Assembly (NCBI GenBank): GCA_964383905.1
Contig: CAYLJO010000149.1
Span: 1-15,809 of the forward strand
From: CAYLJO01 sp964383905
GTDB lineage: Bacteria; Acidobacteriota; Blastocatellia; Pyrinomonadales; Pyrinomonadaceae
Length of the DNA: 15,809 bases
Direction of reading: 5' to 3'
The notes under the pieces were generated by a model. It was given only the letters and a program-made list of their open reading frames with translations, searched no databases and was not told the origin of the DNA. The number at the start of each line of letters is the position of its first letter. Positions within the stretch are counted from its first letter, which is position 1. The position numbers were made by a program, and so were the translations under genes. Below, in pieces: positions 15,071-15,809 of this stretch.

Positions 15071-15122
15071 GCGCTCCCGGAAGTGCCAGTAGTAAGTTGA
15101 CCGCCCGTTACTCAGACAGAGC

Positions 15123-15137
15123 GATTGGCGGCCAATC
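15123..15137. promoter_or_regulatory. Perfect 15-bp palindrome GATTGGC-G-GCCAATC
   Basis: The two 7-bp arms share a single central base, a geometry fitting a dimeric DNA-binding protein better than an RNA hairpin. It lies about 165 bp before the SET-domain start. The cognate regulator, if any, is unknown. Confidence 0.3.
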
Positions 15138-15302
15138 TTGTAGCGCCCTCAATATCCTGTGTATCCCTTCCGTTACGCCAATCTGCCGAGCCCGAGTGTT
15201 TGTTCCTCCCGCCGTTTCCTACTACGGCCGCATGAGTTAATATCTTGGCCGCTGTGGTGCCGGCGAACACCCATTCGGAAACGCTTTCAAATCGATTCTT
15301 TT

Positions 15303-15728
15303 ATGAAACTAAAACTGGCCCGCGGTTTCGCCATTAGAAAGTCAGCGATTAATGGCAAAGGATGTTTTGCGACGACTCATTTTCCACGCGGAAGGAAGAT
15401 CGCGGAGTACACCGGCGAGAGAATATCGAATGCGGAGGCGGAACGAAGGGCACGGCGGCGTAAGCTGCGCATCTGCGCGATTGATGCAAAATGGAGCCTT
15501 GACGGCAGCCGGGGCGGCAACGGCACGCACTACATCAATCACTCGTGCGAGCCCAACTGCTTCATGAAGATTCTCTACGGGCACATCCAATTTTATGCCC
15601 TGCGCGATATTCACCCGGGCGAGGAACTCACGGTCGACTACGTGACTACGCTTCATCCGGATCAGAAAAGGTGTAACTGTGGTGCTCCCACCTGCCGCGG
15701 AACAATCAACAAGACAGGGCAAAAGTAA
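15303..15728 (+). CDS. Small SET-domain protein (putative protein lysine methyltransferase)
   Basis: The protein has 141 residues, nearly just a SET domain. Visible motifs are GKGCFAT near the start (18-24), IAEYTGERIS (33-42), the S-adenosylmethionine-binding NHSCEPNC (79-86), GEELTVDY (106-113) and a post-SET zinc motif CNCGAPTC (124-131) whose cysteines join the one in NHSCEPNC. SET enzymes move methyl groups to lysines on proteins; they are best known from eukaryotic histones, but short forms occur in bacteria, where substrates are mostly undefined. I chose ATG 15303 because homology-like sequence begins there. The frame stays open back to a GTG at 15159, but those 48 residues look non-coding. 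The ribosome-binding site is weak. No chromatin-like partner gene is nearby. Confidence 0.85.
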   Translation: MKLKLARGFAIRKSAINGKGCFATTHFPRGRKIAEYTGERISNAEAERRARRRKLRICAIDAKWSLDGSRGGNGTHYINHSCEPNCFMKILYGHIQFYALRDIHPGEELTVDYVTTLHPDQKRCNCGAPTCRGTINKTGQK

Positions 15729-15773
15729 AAAGGCAAAAGGGCGGATCAAATTATTAGGTAATTAGGGAGAATC

Positions 15774-15808
15774 GTAACCAAGGGCATAAGCTAAGTGCCA
15801 ATGGTTAC
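15774..15808. repeat. Inverted repeat at the window edge
   Basis: GTAACCA (15774-15780) pairs with TGGTTAC (15802-15808), and inside it GGCA (15783-15786) pairs with TGCC (15796-15799) across a symmetric 2-nt mismatch. The span is 35 nt, five times seven, and divides into heptads. It may be a terminator for the SET gene without a T run, or the start of an intergenic repeat cut by the window end. Confidence 0.4.
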
Positions 15809-15809
15809 A

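Overview
The window is a GC-rich bacterial chromosomal segment with ordinary housekeeping genes and no sign of phage, plasmid or CRISPR. The cell plan is Gram-negative: a two-domain penicillin-binding protein, a membrane-anchored PpiD/SurA-like chaperone, exported small proteins and MreB. Gene style (FecR next to a GAF-GGDEF protein, TerC, SET-domain protein, short tandem repeats between genes) would fit Acidobacteriota, perhaps Blastocatellia. That is an inference from gene content, not from a marker gene.

Layout. 1-154 is the 3' end of a glycine-rich (glycine-zipper-like) protein on the plus strand. 276-728 is a small exported protein of unknown function on the minus strand. 995-5642 is a minus-strand block, transcribed in the order FecR-domain membrane protein, diguanylate cyclase, MreB, PilZ protein. 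It holds a maker (GGDEF) and a likely receptor (PilZ) of cyclic di-GMP on either side of the cell-shape actin MreB. 5854-6900 is a TerC-family membrane protein, also minus strand and probably ending its own unit. A divergent spacer then leads to a PpiD/SurA-like folding factor (7126-9147, plus). This converges on a class A penicillin-binding protein (9436-12015, minus) across a strong 17-bp hairpin terminator.

The penicillin-binding protein gene diverges from ssrA (tmRNA, 12155-12544, encoded tag ANDHELALAA). Their shared spacer has a perfect inverted repeat whose two arms each form a -10 box, one per strand. Downstream on the plus strand come murI (glutamate racemase) and rph (RNase PH), overlapping by 23 nt, then an exported protein of unknown function and a small SET/post-SET protein.

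Functionally the window leans towards the cell envelope: murI supplies D-glutamate, MreB places the elongation machinery, the penicillin-binding protein polymerises and cross-links, and the PpiD-like protein folds exported proteins. tmRNA and RNase PH serve RNA and ribosome quality control. At least three spacers carry short tandem repeats of different families, two of them arranged as inverted arms. I found no clearly new multi-gene system. The best leads are the cyclic di-GMP/MreB block, the symmetric ssrA/PBP promoter and the spacer repeats.
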